NCBI GenBank assembly: GCA_025359105.1
Contig: JANYHK010000014.1
Span: 62,001-126,000, forward strand
Length of the DNA stretch: 64,000 bases
Reading direction: 5' to 3'
Source: Myxococcales bacterium
GTDB lineage: Bacteria > Myxococcota_A > Polyangia > Polyangiales > Polyangiaceae
The notes under the pieces were generated by a model, which saw nothing but the letters and a program-made list of their open reading frames with translations, did no database searches and was not told the origin of the DNA. Numbering within the stretch: the first letter of the stretch is position 1; each line of letters opens with the position of its first letter. Positions 36,567 through 45,684 of this stretch are shown here, piece by piece. Both the position numbers and the translations under genes were made by a program.

Positions 36567-37460
36567 TCAGAGCCCGCAGGCCAAAACGATCTGCGTCTGG
36601 CTCCCGTTCGTAGCCGTGAACGTGGCGCGGTTCGCGCCGTCGTACTTGATGTCGACGACTTTTCCGTTGGTCGCGTTGGTGATGCGGAGCTCGCTGCCGG
36701 CCGCGGGGCACTCGCCCTTGCAGCGCGAGTAGTTGATGACGTCGGTGTGGATGTTGCGGCCGATGACGTTGCCGTCGGAGAAGCCGTTCACGAGGACGCA
36801 CTCCTGGCCGACGGTCCACGCGATCGTCTTCTGGTTGGTGCGGGTGAACGCGCGGCCGCGTGCGGTCGTCCCGCTCAGCTGCGCGCGCCAGACCATCGAG
36901 CGGCTGCCCGTCGGGGTCGACGTGATGTCGGCCTGCGCCGTCCAGTCCGCCGTCGCGCGATTGACCTTGAGCCCCGTTCCCGTGAAGTCGAGCTTGAGGC
37001 GGCTGGCTCCCGTCGCGGAGCTCGCCACCGGCGTGAGCGTGACCGTCACCGTTCCGGTGACCTCGCCCAGACCGTAGGGGCCGCTGCAGTGGTCGAAGTG
37101 GTACGTGGCCGTTCGGGACGTCGGATCGCTCGTCACAGTCAGGCACCCCGCCGGCACGTACGTGGCACGCGCCGCGTCACCCACATTGGCCGCGGCGAGC
37201 GCGCCTCCGCCGAGGTCGCCAGACGACGCGAGACCGAGCGTGCCCGTCGACGCGATGAACGACGACGAGAGCGTCTCGGTGTCGTTCTCCGTCGCGCTGG
37301 TGTCGGTCCCGTCTTGCGCGAGGGCGGTCGTGTCGTCGTCGGCCGCCGCAGAGTGGTGCGCGGCGCACCCGGCGAGGACGGGCGCGGCGGCGACCATGGC
37401 GCAGGCAAGGCGAGCGAGACGAGCGAGGCACGCGTGGCGAGTTCGAGCGAGGTGGGACAT
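36567..37460 (-). CDS. Lipoprotein of unknown function
   Basis: A 297-residue lipoprotein. The ATG at 37460 has an excellent GGAGG 5 nt upstream and gives MSHLARTRHACLARLARLA...VLAGC; an in-frame ATG 21 nt upstream would bury that RBS. A Thr/Asp-rich linker precedes a strand-rich domain with paired cysteines (VPAGCLTVTSDPTSRTATYHFDHC, YSRCKGECPAAGSELRITN, IVLACGL). Phrases such as TGTVTVTLTPV and ARLKLDFTGTGL-type strands suggest a beta-sandwich. No enzyme motif. It lies upstream of, and on the same strand as, the RiPP-like pair, 396 bp away. Confidence 0.7.
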   Translation of the reverse strand: MSHLARTRHACLARLARLACAMVAAAPVLAGCAAHHSAAADDDTTALAQDGTDTSATENDTETLSSSFIASTGTLGLASSGDLGGGALAAANVGDAARATYVPAGCLTVTSDPTSRTATYHFDHCSGPYGLGEVTGTVTVTLTPVASSATGASRLKLDFTGTGLKVNRATADWTAQADITSTPTGSRSMVWRAQLSGTTARGRAFTRTNQKTIAWTVGQECVLVNGFSDGNVIGRNIHTDVINYSRCKGECPAAGSELRITNATNGKVVDIKYDGANRATFTATNGSQTQIVLACGL

Positions 37461-37621
37461 GACAGCCTCCGACGCATCCAACCATTGCAGCCCACGTGCC
37501 GCGCGGAAACCTCTAATCTTCCCGCAAATACGCGTCTACCCCCTGGACCTCGCGAGGTCCAGGCCCCGTTCGCAGCGGTTCCGCGGACGTTCGGGGACAG
37601 GGCACGATAAGGTGGAGAGGC

Positions 37622-38941
37622 ATGACGGACGCATCTACACGCGCTTCCACCCACGCCCGCGTCGTCCATTGGTTCGTCCGCGGCGGCACCGCGAAGACGC
37701 AAGACGGGCGCGAGATCGCGATCGACGTGGATCCCATCGTCGTCGGCCGCGATCCGAACACGCAGATCGTGATGAGCGACCAGGAGGTGAGCTCGCTCCA
37801 CTGCGAGCTCCGCGCGACGAACGAGGGCATCCTCGTCAAGGACCTCGGCAGCACGAACGGGACGTTCATCGGCGCCGTGCGCGTGCGCGAGGTCGTCGTG
37901 ACGACGACCTGCGAGATCACCGTCGGCCAGTCGAACGTCCTCATCGAACCCACCGCCAAGCACCGCGTCGACGTCGGCTTCGCGGAGCGCTTCGGCGGCA
38001 TCGTCGGCAACTCACCCAAGATGCGACGCGTGTTCAGCGTGCTGGAGAAGGTGAGCGCCACGCCGCTCAGCGTCCTCATCCTCGGCGAGACGGGGACCGG
38101 CAAGGAGGTCGTCGCCAAGGCGATCCACGATCACAGCCCGCACAAGGATGGTCCGTTCGTCGTCGTCGACTGCGGCTCCATCCCGCCGACGCTCGCCGAG
38201 AGCCTCCTCTTCGGCCACGAGAAGGGCTCGTTCACCGGCGCGACCGAGCGCCGGAAGGGGGCCCTCGCCGAGGCGGACAAGGGCACGCTCTTCCTCGACG
38301 AGCTCGGCGAGCTGCCGATCGAGCTGCAGCCCAAGCTCCTGCGCGCCCTCGCCGAGCGGCAGATCAAGCGCGTCGGCGGCAGCTCCTTCGAGCCGATCGA
38401 CGTCCGCGTCCTCGCCGCCACCCGCCGCGATCTCGGCGCCGAGATGAACGCCGGGCGCTTCCGGAGCGATCTCTTCTTCCGCATCGCGCAGGTCCGCGTC
38501 GAGCTCCCTGCCCTGCGCGAGCGCGTGAGCGATCTGCCGCTCCTCATCGAGGACATCTGCGCGCGCGTCGGCCGGCCCGAGCACGCCCGAACGGTGGAGC
38601 AGTGGATCTCGTCGCGGATGGGCTCGTACGACTGGCCGGGCAACGTCCGCGAGCTGGTCAACGTCGCGAGCGTGGCGGCGACCCTGGCCGACACGCCGAA
38701 CGCGATCGACGACGTGCTCACGCTCGCGCGCGACACGCCCGAGGGCTCACCGAGCAAGCAGGCAGCGACGGCCTTCAGCGAAGCGAAGCGCGGCGCCATC
38801 GCGGCGTTCGAGCGCGACTACTTCTCGAGCCTGTCGCGGGGCGCGAAGGGCAACGTCAGCGAGATGGCCCGCCAGAGCGGCATGGAGCGCCACCACGTGC
38901 GCGCGTACTTGCGGAAGTACGGCATCGAGAAGCCGGAGTAG
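37622..38941 (+). CDS. FHA-domain sigma-54 activator
   Basis: A 439-residue transcription factor. It has no receiver; instead a phosphothreonine-binding FHA domain lies at about residues 30-105 (IVVGRDPNTQIVMSD, SSLHCEL, VKDLGSTNGTFI). The AAA+ domain follows with Walker A (GETGTGKEVVAKAI), a GSFTGA loop for sigma-54 contact, Walker B (GTLFLDELGELP) and the usual WPGNVREL. A Fis-like C-terminal helix-turn-helix is present (NVSEMARQSGMERHHVRAYLRKYG). FHA-linked activators in myxobacteria respond to Ser/Thr kinases, so one of the kinases in this window is a candidate input (inference). Confidence 0.93.
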   Translation: MTDASTRASTHARVVHWFVRGGTAKTQDGREIAIDVDPIVVGRDPNTQIVMSDQEVSSLHCELRATNEGILVKDLGSTNGTFIGAVRVREVVVTTTCEITVGQSNVLIEPTAKHRVDVGFAERFGGIVGNSPKMRRVFSVLEKVSATPLSVLILGETGTGKEVVAKAIHDHSPHKDGPFVVVDCGSIPPTLAESLLFGHEKGSFTGATERRKGALAEADKGTLFLDELGELPIELQPKLLRALAERQIKRVGGSSFEPIDVRVLAATRRDLGAEMNAGRFRSDLFFRIAQVRVELPALRERVSDLPLLIEDICARVGRPEHARTVEQWISSRMGSYDWPGNVRELVNVASVAATLADTPNAIDDVLTLARDTPEGSPSKQAATAFSEAKRGAIAAFERDYFSSLSRGAKGNVSEMARQSGMERHHVRAYLRKYGIEKPE

Positions 38942-38961
38942 GTCGCGAGGAGATCCCTCGT

Positions 38962-39459
38962 CTAGTGAGTGCCCGTCGTGTGGCCGCCCTCGGCGACCGG
39001 CTCCTGGTAGACGCCGAGGGCCTCGAGCACGGCGAGCTGATCGCGCGTGATGCCCACGCCGCGGTCCGAGAAGAAGAGATCGTTTTCTTCCATCGTCGCG
39101 CGCTGCTGCGCGATGAAGAGGATCGGATCGCCCGACTTGGTGTACCCGAGCTGCACGAGCGTGCCCTTGGGCCACGACCCGCCCTCGAACTCGAGGCCCT
39201 TACGGAGCGAGTAGAACCCCTCGTTCGGCAGCTTCACGAGGCTGTCGGCCCACGAGAGGCCGCGGAACGGGATGCCGGCGCCGTGGAAGTGCCAGCGGTT
39301 CATGATGTTGTGCTCGGGCGCGATTACGACCGGAAGCCCCGAGTCCGAGTGGTTGTGGAAATAGACGAGCGACGCGGTGGGCACCTCGGTCTCGTGCTCC
39401 GGGAGCGGCTTCGTCGTTCGGTACAGTCCACACGCAGGGAGGATGTTCTTCAGCGCCAT
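38962..39459 (-). CDS. Conserved-looking protein of unknown function
   Basis: A 165-residue protein starting MALKNILPACGLYRTTKPLP. It has no signal peptide, membrane helix or motif that I recognise. The composition is balanced and aromatic-rich (VYFHNHSDSGLPVV, NRWHFHGAGIPFRGLSW, FYSLRKGLEFEGGSW, GDPILFIAQQRATMEENDLFF), which looks like a compact beta-rich fold; three His in HNHS and HFH could bind metal, but this is speculation. The frame stays open upstream to 39807, but that part overlaps the hairpin at 39476-39503 and the PilZ gene and has no coding character. It is convergent with the FHA activator gene. Confidence 0.68.
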   Translation of the reverse strand: MALKNILPACGLYRTTKPLPEHETEVPTASLVYFHNHSDSGLPVVIAPEHNIMNRWHFHGAGIPFRGLSWADSLVKLPNEGFYSLRKGLEFEGGSWPKGTLVQLGYTKSGDPILFIAQQRATMEENDLFFSDRGVGITRDQLAVLEALGVYQEPVAEGGHTTGTH

Positions 39460-39475
39460 GGGGGCCGGTTCTACA

Positions 39476-39503
39476 GCAACCGTCCTCTGGATGGAACGGT
39501 TGC
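39476..39503 (-). terminator. Terminator-like hairpin after the PilZ gene
   Basis: An 8-bp stem, GCAACCGT with ACGGTTGC, encloses cctctggatgga. It lies 38 bp downstream of the PilZ stop codon (minus strand) and just upstream of the next minus gene. The inner stem and loop (ACCGTCC...ATGGAACGGT) match the hairpin at 5074-5101. Confidence 0.5.
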
Positions 39504-39541
39504 CGTCTTCTGGTGAGTGGTGAGTGGCGGGCCGCCAGAGC

Positions 39542-40021
39542 TCAGGTGGCCGCAGGCGTGCCGGGCGTGCCCGATCCGTCGGGGGTACCGGAGCCGCCCG
39601 ACGCGTCAGGATCTCCTGCCGGCGGCGGCGCCGACTCGTGCGTGCCGGAGAGGCCAGTGAACTCGACGCCGACGATGACGCCGTCCGGCTCCTCTTGAAC
39701 CCAGACGACGCGCCCCCGGCGAGCAGGCCCGTCGCCAGTGCCGACGTCGATCTCGAACTCCTCGCCGACCGCGATCTTCTCTTCGAGGATGACGCGAACG
39801 CCGCCACGGCTCACGTTGAGGGCCCATCCTTCGTGGTGGAGCTTGCCGCTCGCATCCTTGAAGTACACGCGCGTGGACACCTCGCGGCGAGCTCCCCCCC
39901 GGCGCATGGCGTGCTGTCCCTCCGCGCTCGCCCCGCTCGTCGGCGCGGCCGAGGGCGTCGGAGGCGACGTGGGAGGCGACGTGGGATTACCCTTGTTCGT
40001 CACGGCTAGTTTGGGGATCAT
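39542..40021 (-). CDS. PilZ-domain protein (probable c-di-GMP effector)
   Basis: A 159-residue protein. A disordered Pro/Ser/Thr N-terminus is followed by a PilZ domain: the Arg cluster RRGGARREVSTRVYF and the second motif NVSRGGVRVILEE, then GEEFEIDVGTG, RRGRVVWVQEE and VIVGVEFTGLSG. Those two motifs bind c-di-GMP in studied PilZ proteins. A Gly/Pro/Thr-rich tail follows. I start at ATG 40021; an in-frame TTG at 40033 is possible. With pilC and pilS 15 kb away, a role in motility or surface behaviour is possible but not shown. Confidence 0.82.
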   Translation of the reverse strand: MIPKLAVTNKGNPTSPPTSPPTPSAAPTSGASAEGQHAMRRGGARREVSTRVYFKDASGKLHHEGWALNVSRGGVRVILEEKIAVGEEFEIDVGTGDGPARRGRVVWVQEEPDGVIVGVEFTGLSGTHESAPPPAGDPDASGGSGTPDGSGTPGTPAAT

Positions 40022-40264
40022 AGCAGGCTTCAAAAGAGGAATGGAAAGAGGCGCTTAGACGGAGTGCCACGCGGGGGCGCCGGGCCGGGGGCACAACCCG
40101 ACGGCCGCGCAAAATGTTCCCCATCGGAGAGGAGCGCTTGACGCGGTGGGCCAGAGAGGACGAGACTTTGACGACCTGAACGAATGGCCTGCCCGCACGC
40201 GCTTTGTCGGGCGGGATGAATTTGAGTTAGTTTTCAAGGGGCGGGGCGGCGAGAAGAACCCACA

Positions 40265-40687
40265 GTGACCCCTCAACAGCTCAAGAAATCGCTCGTCGCG
40301 GCCGGATTCGAAGTCTTCCGGACGCTGGGCGAAGACGTGGTCCTCGCAGATCGCGTCCGCGAGAACCTCATCATGGACTCGGGCGTACGGTTGCGCTCCG
40401 GGGACGCGCTCCAGGTGAAGGTCGTCCTTCGCGCGCAGCAGGCTGATTTCCCGAGCGAGGCGGAGGCCGATCTCTTCGCCCGCGTGCGCGCGTACGGCGC
40501 AGAGGTCATCTCCCAGGGCTTCACCGAGGTCTCGGCGACGGCCACGAAGGTCACCGATCCGGCCGACGGCGCCCATACGCTCGACACCTTCTACGAGGTC
40601 ACCTTCGCGAAGGACGTGTCCGATCTCGACGCCGCGCTCCCGTCGCTGAAGTTCGCGATGGCGCTCGACAAGGCGGTTCGACGGTAG
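40265..40687 (+). CDS. Small protein of unknown function
   Basis: A 140-residue cytoplasmic protein, GTG start, no signal peptide or TM segment. It begins TPQQLKKSLVAAGFEVFRT and reads as alternating strands and helices (VVLADRVRENLIMDSGVRL, ALQVKVVLRAQQADFP, AEVISQGFTEVSATATKV, DTFYEVTFAKDVSDLDAALPSLKFAM). I recognise no family. The long opposite-strand frame over it is antisense. It precedes the PpiD-like gene by 83 nt, which include four GAGC units. Confidence 0.6.
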   Translation: MTPQQLKKSLVAAGFEVFRTLGEDVVLADRVRENLIMDSGVRLRSGDALQVKVVLRAQQADFPSEAEADLFARVRAYGAEVISQGFTEVSATATKVTDPADGAHTLDTFYEVTFAKDVSDLDAALPSLKFAMALDKAVRR

Positions 40688-40704
40688 CGCGCGATTGAGC
40701 GGCT

Positions 40705-40720
40705 GAGCGAGCGAGCGAGC
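40705..40720 (+). repeat. Short (GAGC)4 tandem repeat
   Basis: Four perfect GAGC units lie in the 83-bp gap before the PpiD-like gene. This is a slippage-prone tetranucleotide in a possible promoter or 5' UTR. Confidence 0.6.
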
Positions 40721-40770
40721 GACAAGTGGTGTGGGCATTTTCGAGCGTTTTGCGCTAAGACCGCCCTCCC

Positions 40771-42603
40771 ATGCTCGACCTCTTCCGGAAGCGGGGCCTT
40801 TCCTCGATCGTCTACGGCGTGATCATCGTCGGGATGGTCATGGTCTTCGTGATCCAGTTTCGCCCGAACGCGGGCCAGGCGACCGGCTCCTTGAAGGAGG
40901 CGTGCGTCGTCCTGGTCAAAGGCCACTGCGTCAACCCCAAGTCGTACAAAGCCTCCTACCGGCTGCTCATCCCGCGTGACTCGCAGGGCAACCTGCTGAC
41001 GGCGCGCGCGAAGCAGATGCACCTCGGGCAGGTGACGGCGGATGGCCTGGTGGAGCGCGAGCTGCTCGTGAGCGAGGCCGAGCGCATCGGCGTCCGCGCC
41101 ACGCCCGACGAGGTCGACACCGAGATCCTGAACGGCTTCATCCACGTCTCGATCCCCAGCGACAACCCCTTCCTCGCGAGCTCGCTCCGGGTCGGCGACG
41201 GGAAGATCTACGCCGGCTTCAAGGACCAGAAGACCAAGCAGTTCGACTACAAGGTCTACGAGCGCAGCATCCGCATGCTCACCGGCAAGAGCGCGACGGA
41301 GTTCAAGGAGGAGCAGGAGCGCGAGCTCGTCGCCGCGAAGATGCGCGACATGATCCGTTCGCCCATCCGCGTCAGCGACGCCGAGGCCCTCGAGATGTAC
41401 GTCGCGGAGAAGAGCAGCGCGAAGGTCTCGTACGTCGAGATCAAGGGCAGCTGGCTCGCCCGCTGGGCGTCGACGGCGCCGCAGGCCGACGTCGACGCGT
41501 GGCTCAAGGACAAGACCAACGAGGCGATCGTGGACAGCACGATGCTGGGGCGCGAGAAGGACAGCGCGCCGGTGAAGGATCACATCCGCCACGTCCTCGC
41601 GAAGTTCAGCGCGAGCGCGACGCCCGAGGAGAAGGCCATCGCGCTCGGCCGCATCGCGAAGGCCTACGCCCGCGCGAAGTCCGGCGAGGCCTTCGCCGAC
41701 GTCGCGCGCGACACCAGCGACGACACGAGCAACACCCACGGCGGCGACGTCGGCGACAAGACCGACGGCTTCGTCGAGCCGTTCAAGGTCGCCGCCGACG
41801 CGCTCAAGCCCGGCGAGATGACGAACGAAGCCATCGAGACCCAGTTCGGCTACCACCTCATCTACAAGGACGCGCCGGACCAGAAGGCGGAGATCGTCGC
41901 CAAGCTGAAGAAGGGCGTGGTGCGCCAGCTTTACCTCAAGCACGTCACCCTGGAGCTCGCCAAGACGCTCGCCACGCGCGTCCGCGACGACGTGAAGGCC
42001 GGCAAGAGCGCCGAAGACTCCGTCAAGGCGATCATTGCACAATACACCAAGGCGCCCGAGAAGCTCACGGCGATCGGGATCCGCGGCAGCAAGCCGGCGG
42101 CAGCGGGGGCGAAGGACGCCGGGCACGACGCGACGGTAGCCGCCACCGGCGACGCCGGCGCGGCGAAGGCGCTCGTGGAGCCCAAGGCCCCTACGGCGGA
42201 CACCGATGTGGATCGTCCCCAGGTGCAGACCTCGGCGGGCTTCAACAAGGGCGGCGACGCCATCAGCGAGCTCTCCAACGACGCGTCCGCCGAGGTGAAC
42301 AAGTTCGCGTTCTCCGGCAAGGACGGCGACGTGATGGCGGACCCGCTCCGTACCGACAACGGCTACATGGTCGTGCAGCTCAAGGAGCACAAGACGTCGA
42401 GCAAGGAAGAGTTCGACAAGGAGCGCGAGACCTACGTGCAGACGCTCCTCGCGGCCAAGCAGGCCGAGGCGCTCGCCCTTTACGTCAAGAGGCTCCGCGA
42501 GGCGGCGAAGGCCGACGTGAAGATCGACGAGAGCTTCACGAAGGAAGCCGCCGGCAAGGACGGCGGGGCGCCCACCGATTTCGAAGACGAAGAGCAGCAG
42601 TAG
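40771..42603 (+). CDS. PpiD/SurA-type membrane-anchored peptidyl-prolyl isomerase
   Basis: A 610-residue protein with an N-terminal anchor (LSSIVYGVIIVGMVMVFVIQF) after MLDLFRKRG, as in PpiD. A SurA-N-like region is followed by a parvulin-type domain: HIRHVLAKFSASATPEEKA, SGEAFADVARDTSDDTSN, GGDVGDKTDGFVEPFKVAADAL and ETQFGYHLIYKD. A further helical and low-complexity Ala-rich segment and a partial second parvulin-like region (KFAFSGKDGDVMADPL...GYMVVQLKEH) complete it. It probably folds outer-membrane proteins in the periplasm. The stop overlaps the GTG start of the M16 peptidase gene (TAGTG). Confidence 0.87.
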   Translation: MLDLFRKRGLSSIVYGVIIVGMVMVFVIQFRPNAGQATGSLKEACVVLVKGHCVNPKSYKASYRLLIPRDSQGNLLTARAKQMHLGQVTADGLVERELLVSEAERIGVRATPDEVDTEILNGFIHVSIPSDNPFLASSLRVGDGKIYAGFKDQKTKQFDYKVYERSIRMLTGKSATEFKEEQERELVAAKMRDMIRSPIRVSDAEALEMYVAEKSSAKVSYVEIKGSWLARWASTAPQADVDAWLKDKTNEAIVDSTMLGREKDSAPVKDHIRHVLAKFSASATPEEKAIALGRIAKAYARAKSGEAFADVARDTSDDTSNTHGGDVGDKTDGFVEPFKVAADALKPGEMTNEAIETQFGYHLIYKDAPDQKAEIVAKLKKGVVRQLYLKHVTLELAKTLATRVRDDVKAGKSAEDSVKAIIAQYTKAPEKLTAIGIRGSKPAAAGAKDAGHDATVAATGDAGAAKALVEPKAPTADTDVDRPQVQTSAGFNKGGDAISELSNDASAEVNKFAFSGKDGDVMADPLRTDNGYMVVQLKEHKTSSKEEFDKERETYVQTLLAAKQAEALALYVKRLREAAKADVKIDESFTKEAAGKDGGAPTDFEDEEQQ

Positions 42604-43898
42604 TGGAGAGCCTCCGGGCCTACACGACGACCCTCGACAACGGGCTCCGCGTCGTCACGACGCCGCAACCGCAGCTTCACCGCGCGCACGTGGCCTGCTA
42701 CGTGCGCACCGGCTCGCGCTTCGAGGACGCGGCGACGAACGGCGTGAGCCACTTCCTCGAGCACATGCTGTACCGCGGCACCGACCGGCTGCCGAGCGCC
42801 CACGAGGTCAACCTCGCCTTCGAGCAGCACGGCGGGTACTTGTATGCTGCAACTCAGGCGGACTTCGGCGTCTACTCGCTGACGCTCCCGCCCGAGTCGC
42901 TGGCCACCACCTGCGAGCTCTTCGCCGACGTGCTGCTCCGGCCGCGCTTCTTCGACATCGAAATCGAGAAGGGGATCGTCGAGGAGGAAATCCGCGAGGA
43001 TCTCGACGACGACGGTCGCCAGATCGACGCCGACAACCTGTCGCGGCAGCTCATCTACCCGACCCACCCGCTGGGCTTCACGATCACCGGCAGCGCCGAG
43101 ACGGTGCGGTCGTTCCACGCGCCCCTCCTCGCGGCGCACCACGCGCGGCACTACACCGCGGCGTCGAGCGTGCTCGCGTTCTCGGGCGCGGTGACCCACG
43201 AGCAGGCGGTGGAGCTCGCGACGGCGTGCTTCTCGGCGATGCCGCGCGGCGAGCGCGTGCCCACGGCGGCGCCGGTGCACACGCAGAAGAAGCCGCGCGT
43301 GCGGATCGTCGACAACCAGAGCAGCCAGACGGATCTTCGCGTGTGCTTCCGCGCGTTCGCCGAGGGGTCGAAGGAGCGGCCGGCGCTCGACATGTTGATG
43401 CGCCTCATCGACGACGGCATGTCGACGCGCCTCTACCACCGCATCTGCGACAGCCAGGGCCTCTGCTACGACGTCACCTGCGGCTACGACGGCTACGAGG
43501 ACGACGGCATCGTCGATTTTGCCGCCGGCGTCGCGCACGAGCGAACGGCGAAGGTGACCGGCGAGATCCTGGCGCTCATGAGCGAGCTCGCCCTCGAAGG
43601 CCCCACCGACGCCGAGATGGAGAAGGCCAAGCGGCGCGCCCGCTGGGAGGTCACGCAGCTCCCCGACTCGGCCGAGGATCTCGCCGGCTTCTATGCGCAC
43701 GCGATGGTCTTCGGGCACGACACGACGCCGGAGGCGGAGCTGGACGCAACGCTCAAAATCACACGCGACGAGGTCCGTGAGGTGGCGCGCGCCCTCGCGC
43801 GGCCCGAGCGCCTGAACGTGCTCGCGGTGGGGATCCTCGATCGTGGCGAGGACCGGCGGCTCGTCGATACCGTGAAGCGGTGGCGCGCGGGCGACTGA
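42603..43898 (+). CDS. M16-family zinc metallopeptidase
   Basis: A 431-residue protein, GTG start, coupled to the isomerase gene by a one-base overlap (TAGTG). The inverted zinc motif HxxEH is clear (SHFLEHMLYRGT), with the distal Glu in EKGIVEEEIREDLDD and the R/Y region of the second half (GMSTRLYHRICDSQGLCYDV). This is the size of a one-chain half-molecule M16B peptidase, which acts as a dimer or with a partner subunit. No signal peptide is seen. Pairing with a PPIase suggests a role in protein quality control (inference). Confidence 0.92.
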   Translation: MESLRAYTTTLDNGLRVVTTPQPQLHRAHVACYVRTGSRFEDAATNGVSHFLEHMLYRGTDRLPSAHEVNLAFEQHGGYLYAATQADFGVYSLTLPPESLATTCELFADVLLRPRFFDIEIEKGIVEEEIREDLDDDGRQIDADNLSRQLIYPTHPLGFTITGSAETVRSFHAPLLAAHHARHYTAASSVLAFSGAVTHEQAVELATACFSAMPRGERVPTAAPVHTQKKPRVRIVDNQSSQTDLRVCFRAFAEGSKERPALDMLMRLIDDGMSTRLYHRICDSQGLCYDVTCGYDGYEDDGIVDFAAGVAHERTAKVTGEILALMSELALEGPTDAEMEKAKRRARWEVTQLPDSAEDLAGFYAHAMVFGHDTTPEAELDATLKITRDEVREVARALARPERLNVLAVGILDRGEDRRLVDTVKRWRAGD

Positions 43899-43913
43899 GC
43901 CGCGTCTCGTCGT

Positions 43914-44816
43914 TCAGGGAGGCGTGGCTGCGCCGCTCCAGTGCCCGAGCAGCGCCGCCGCGAGCGGCCCTGGGCGCGTCCAGTGCATCATGTGGCCCGC
44001 CCCTTCGAGGGTCGCGCGCGAGAGGTGCCCGATCGCGGCCAGGCGCTCCTCCTCGTCGGGCGGGTGGTACCCCATCGGGCCGCCGTCCACGAACAAGGTA
44101 GGCGCCGAGATCTTCTTCGCGAACTCGACGAAGAGCTTCGCGAAGAACGGCATCGGCGACGTCGTCCGGTGGAGCGGGTCGTGCTTCCACGCGACCTTGC
44201 CGCCGGGGGCCTCGCGCGTGAGGTGGCGCAGCCGGTCCTGGAGGACGTCCGGGTCGACGCTGGGGTGGTTCGCCCGGAGGCGGCGCAGCGCGTCCTCCGG
44301 GGACGCCATCGCGCGCTCGTCGGCCTTTCGCCGCGCGGCGCGGACGTCTTCGATCCACGCACGCGCGCGGATGGGGCCGACCTCCCACGAGTTGTCGGGC
44401 GGGCCGAGCCCCTCGAGGAGCGCGAGCCTGGCGACGCGCTCGGGGAACGTGCCCGCGTAGAGCGTCGCGACGGTGCCGCCCATCGAGTGCCCGACGATGT
44501 ACAGCGGTGAAGGCACGATGACGTCGTCGACGAGATCCGCGACGTCGAACACGTAGTCGAGGAAATGGTAGTAGCCGCCGGCGCCGACGCGCGCGGTCTC
44601 CCCGTAGCCGCGGAGATCGGGCGCCAGCACTCGGAAGCCCGCCGCGGCGAGCGTCGGTGCGACGAGATCCCACGTCGCTCCGCCGTCCATGAAGCCGTGC
44701 AAGAGGAGCGCGGTGGCCGCGGTCGCGGTCTCGACGGGGGGCGTCCACTCGAGGACGCGGTGCGCGAGACCGTTGGCGACGACGTGGAGGACCTTGGGGG
44801 GTTTGGCTTCGGACAC
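43914..44816 (-). CDS. Alpha/beta hydrolase
   Basis: A 300-residue alpha/beta-fold hydrolase starting with GTG at 44816. The lid-less core includes the oxyanion segment LLLHGFMDGGATWD, the strand LAPDLRGYGET, the nucleophile elbow VGHSMGG and a late His (GAGHMMHW); an acid residue lies in the PTLFVDGGPMG strand. These are catalytic-triad features of esterases, epoxide hydrolases or C-C hydrolases; the substrate cannot be inferred. It is divergent from the gene at 44848 with 31 bp between starts. Confidence 0.87.
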   Translation of the reverse strand: MSEAKPPKVLHVVANGLAHRVLEWTPPVETATAATALLLHGFMDGGATWDLVAPTLAAAGFRVLAPDLRGYGETARVGAGGYYHFLDYVFDVADLVDDVIVPSPLYIVGHSMGGTVATLYAGTFPERVARLALLEGLGPPDNSWEVGPIRARAWIEDVRAARRKADERAMASPEDALRRLRANHPSVDPDVLQDRLRHLTREAPGGKVAWKHDPLHRTTSPMPFFAKLFVEFAKKISAPTLFVDGGPMGYHPPDEEERLAAIGHLSRATLEGAGHMMHWTRPGPLAAALLGHWSGAATPP

Positions 44817-44847
44817 GCGGAGCCGAGCGTACCGCTATTCTGACGGA

Positions 44848-45669
44848 ATGGATGCCGCCGCCGTCGCCACGCTCGCGCTCCTCGCGCTGGTGCGCACCGG
44901 GACGGACGCGCGCGGTCACGCAACGGCGGTCGCGATCGTCGACGTGCCCGCGGGCAGCGTCGTCGAAGGGACGCGGGTGGACGGGTGCCGTGCGACGCCG
45001 CGGGGGCCCACGCGGCGCTCCAACGTCGCCTGGGCGCTCGCCTTCGACCCGGGGTTCGCGAGCAGGGAGCGCTTCCGTGACGCCCGGCAGCTCGCGCTGT
45101 ATTTCGTGTCGCACGTCCAGGAGGGGGACGCGATGAGCGTCGTCGTCACGACCGCGGGCGAGCCGGAGCGGCGCGCGTCCGGCTTTCACGGCATCGGCGA
45201 GCTCACGACCCTCCGGGCACCGCTCGACGCAACGCTCGATCCGGCGGCGCGGCGCAAGGGCGCCGACGCTGGCGATCTGCTCACCTTCGCGCGCGAGGAG
45301 AGCCTGCGGGCGCCCGCGCCTCCGGGAGACCTCTTCTTGCACGTCGCCGTCGCGCTCGAGGAAGAGGACGCCTCGCCGGCCACGCGGGTGCGCGTCACCG
45401 GCGAGGCGCTCGACTTGCGCGAGACGCTCGCGGAGGGGACGTCGCAGTCCCGCGGTCCGCGGCTCGTCGCCGAGATCGCCGCGCGTCTGGCGGGGACGTC
45501 GCGCTTGGAGCTCGATCTCGCGTGCCCGACCACCTCCGAACCGCCGCCGGCGCCCGAGGCTTCCTCGCCGTCCCGTTCTTGGATGGACGCGGTCCTGCTC
45601 GCGCTCGCGGCCATCGGGCTCGCGTTCGCCCTCGGGGCGGTCGTCTGGCGCCGCCTCCGCCGCGGGTGA
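44848..45669 (+). CDS. Membrane-anchored protein of unknown function
   Basis: A 273-residue protein starting MDAAAVATLALLALVRTG. The N-terminus is mildly hydrophobic and one clear TM helix lies at the C-terminus (MDAVLLALAAIGLAFALGAVVW) followed by basic residues (RRLRRG), so the body probably faces the periplasm or cytoplasm from a C-terminal anchor. The body is strand-rich (HATAVAIVDVPAGSVVEG, FLHVAVALEEEDASPATRV). I recognise no family. It ends 15 nt before the isocitrate dehydrogenase gene, suggesting co-transcription. Confidence 0.6.
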   Translation: MDAAAVATLALLALVRTGTDARGHATAVAIVDVPAGSVVEGTRVDGCRATPRGPTRRSNVAWALAFDPGFASRERFRDARQLALYFVSHVQEGDAMSVVVTTAGEPERRASGFHGIGELTTLRAPLDATLDPAARRKGADAGDLLTFAREESLRAPAPPGDLFLHVAVALEEEDASPATRVRVTGEALDLRETLAEGTSQSRGPRLVAEIAARLAGTSRLELDLACPTTSEPPPAPEASSPSRSWMDAVLLALAAIGLAFALGAVVWRRLRRG

Positions 45670-45684
45670 TAGGCTCGCGCACAC

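Noticed and set aside
40055-40738. Minus-strand frame of 227 codons opposite the small gene at 40265
   Set aside because: Mirror-image composition of the plus-strand gene, which has the more protein-like residues and placement.
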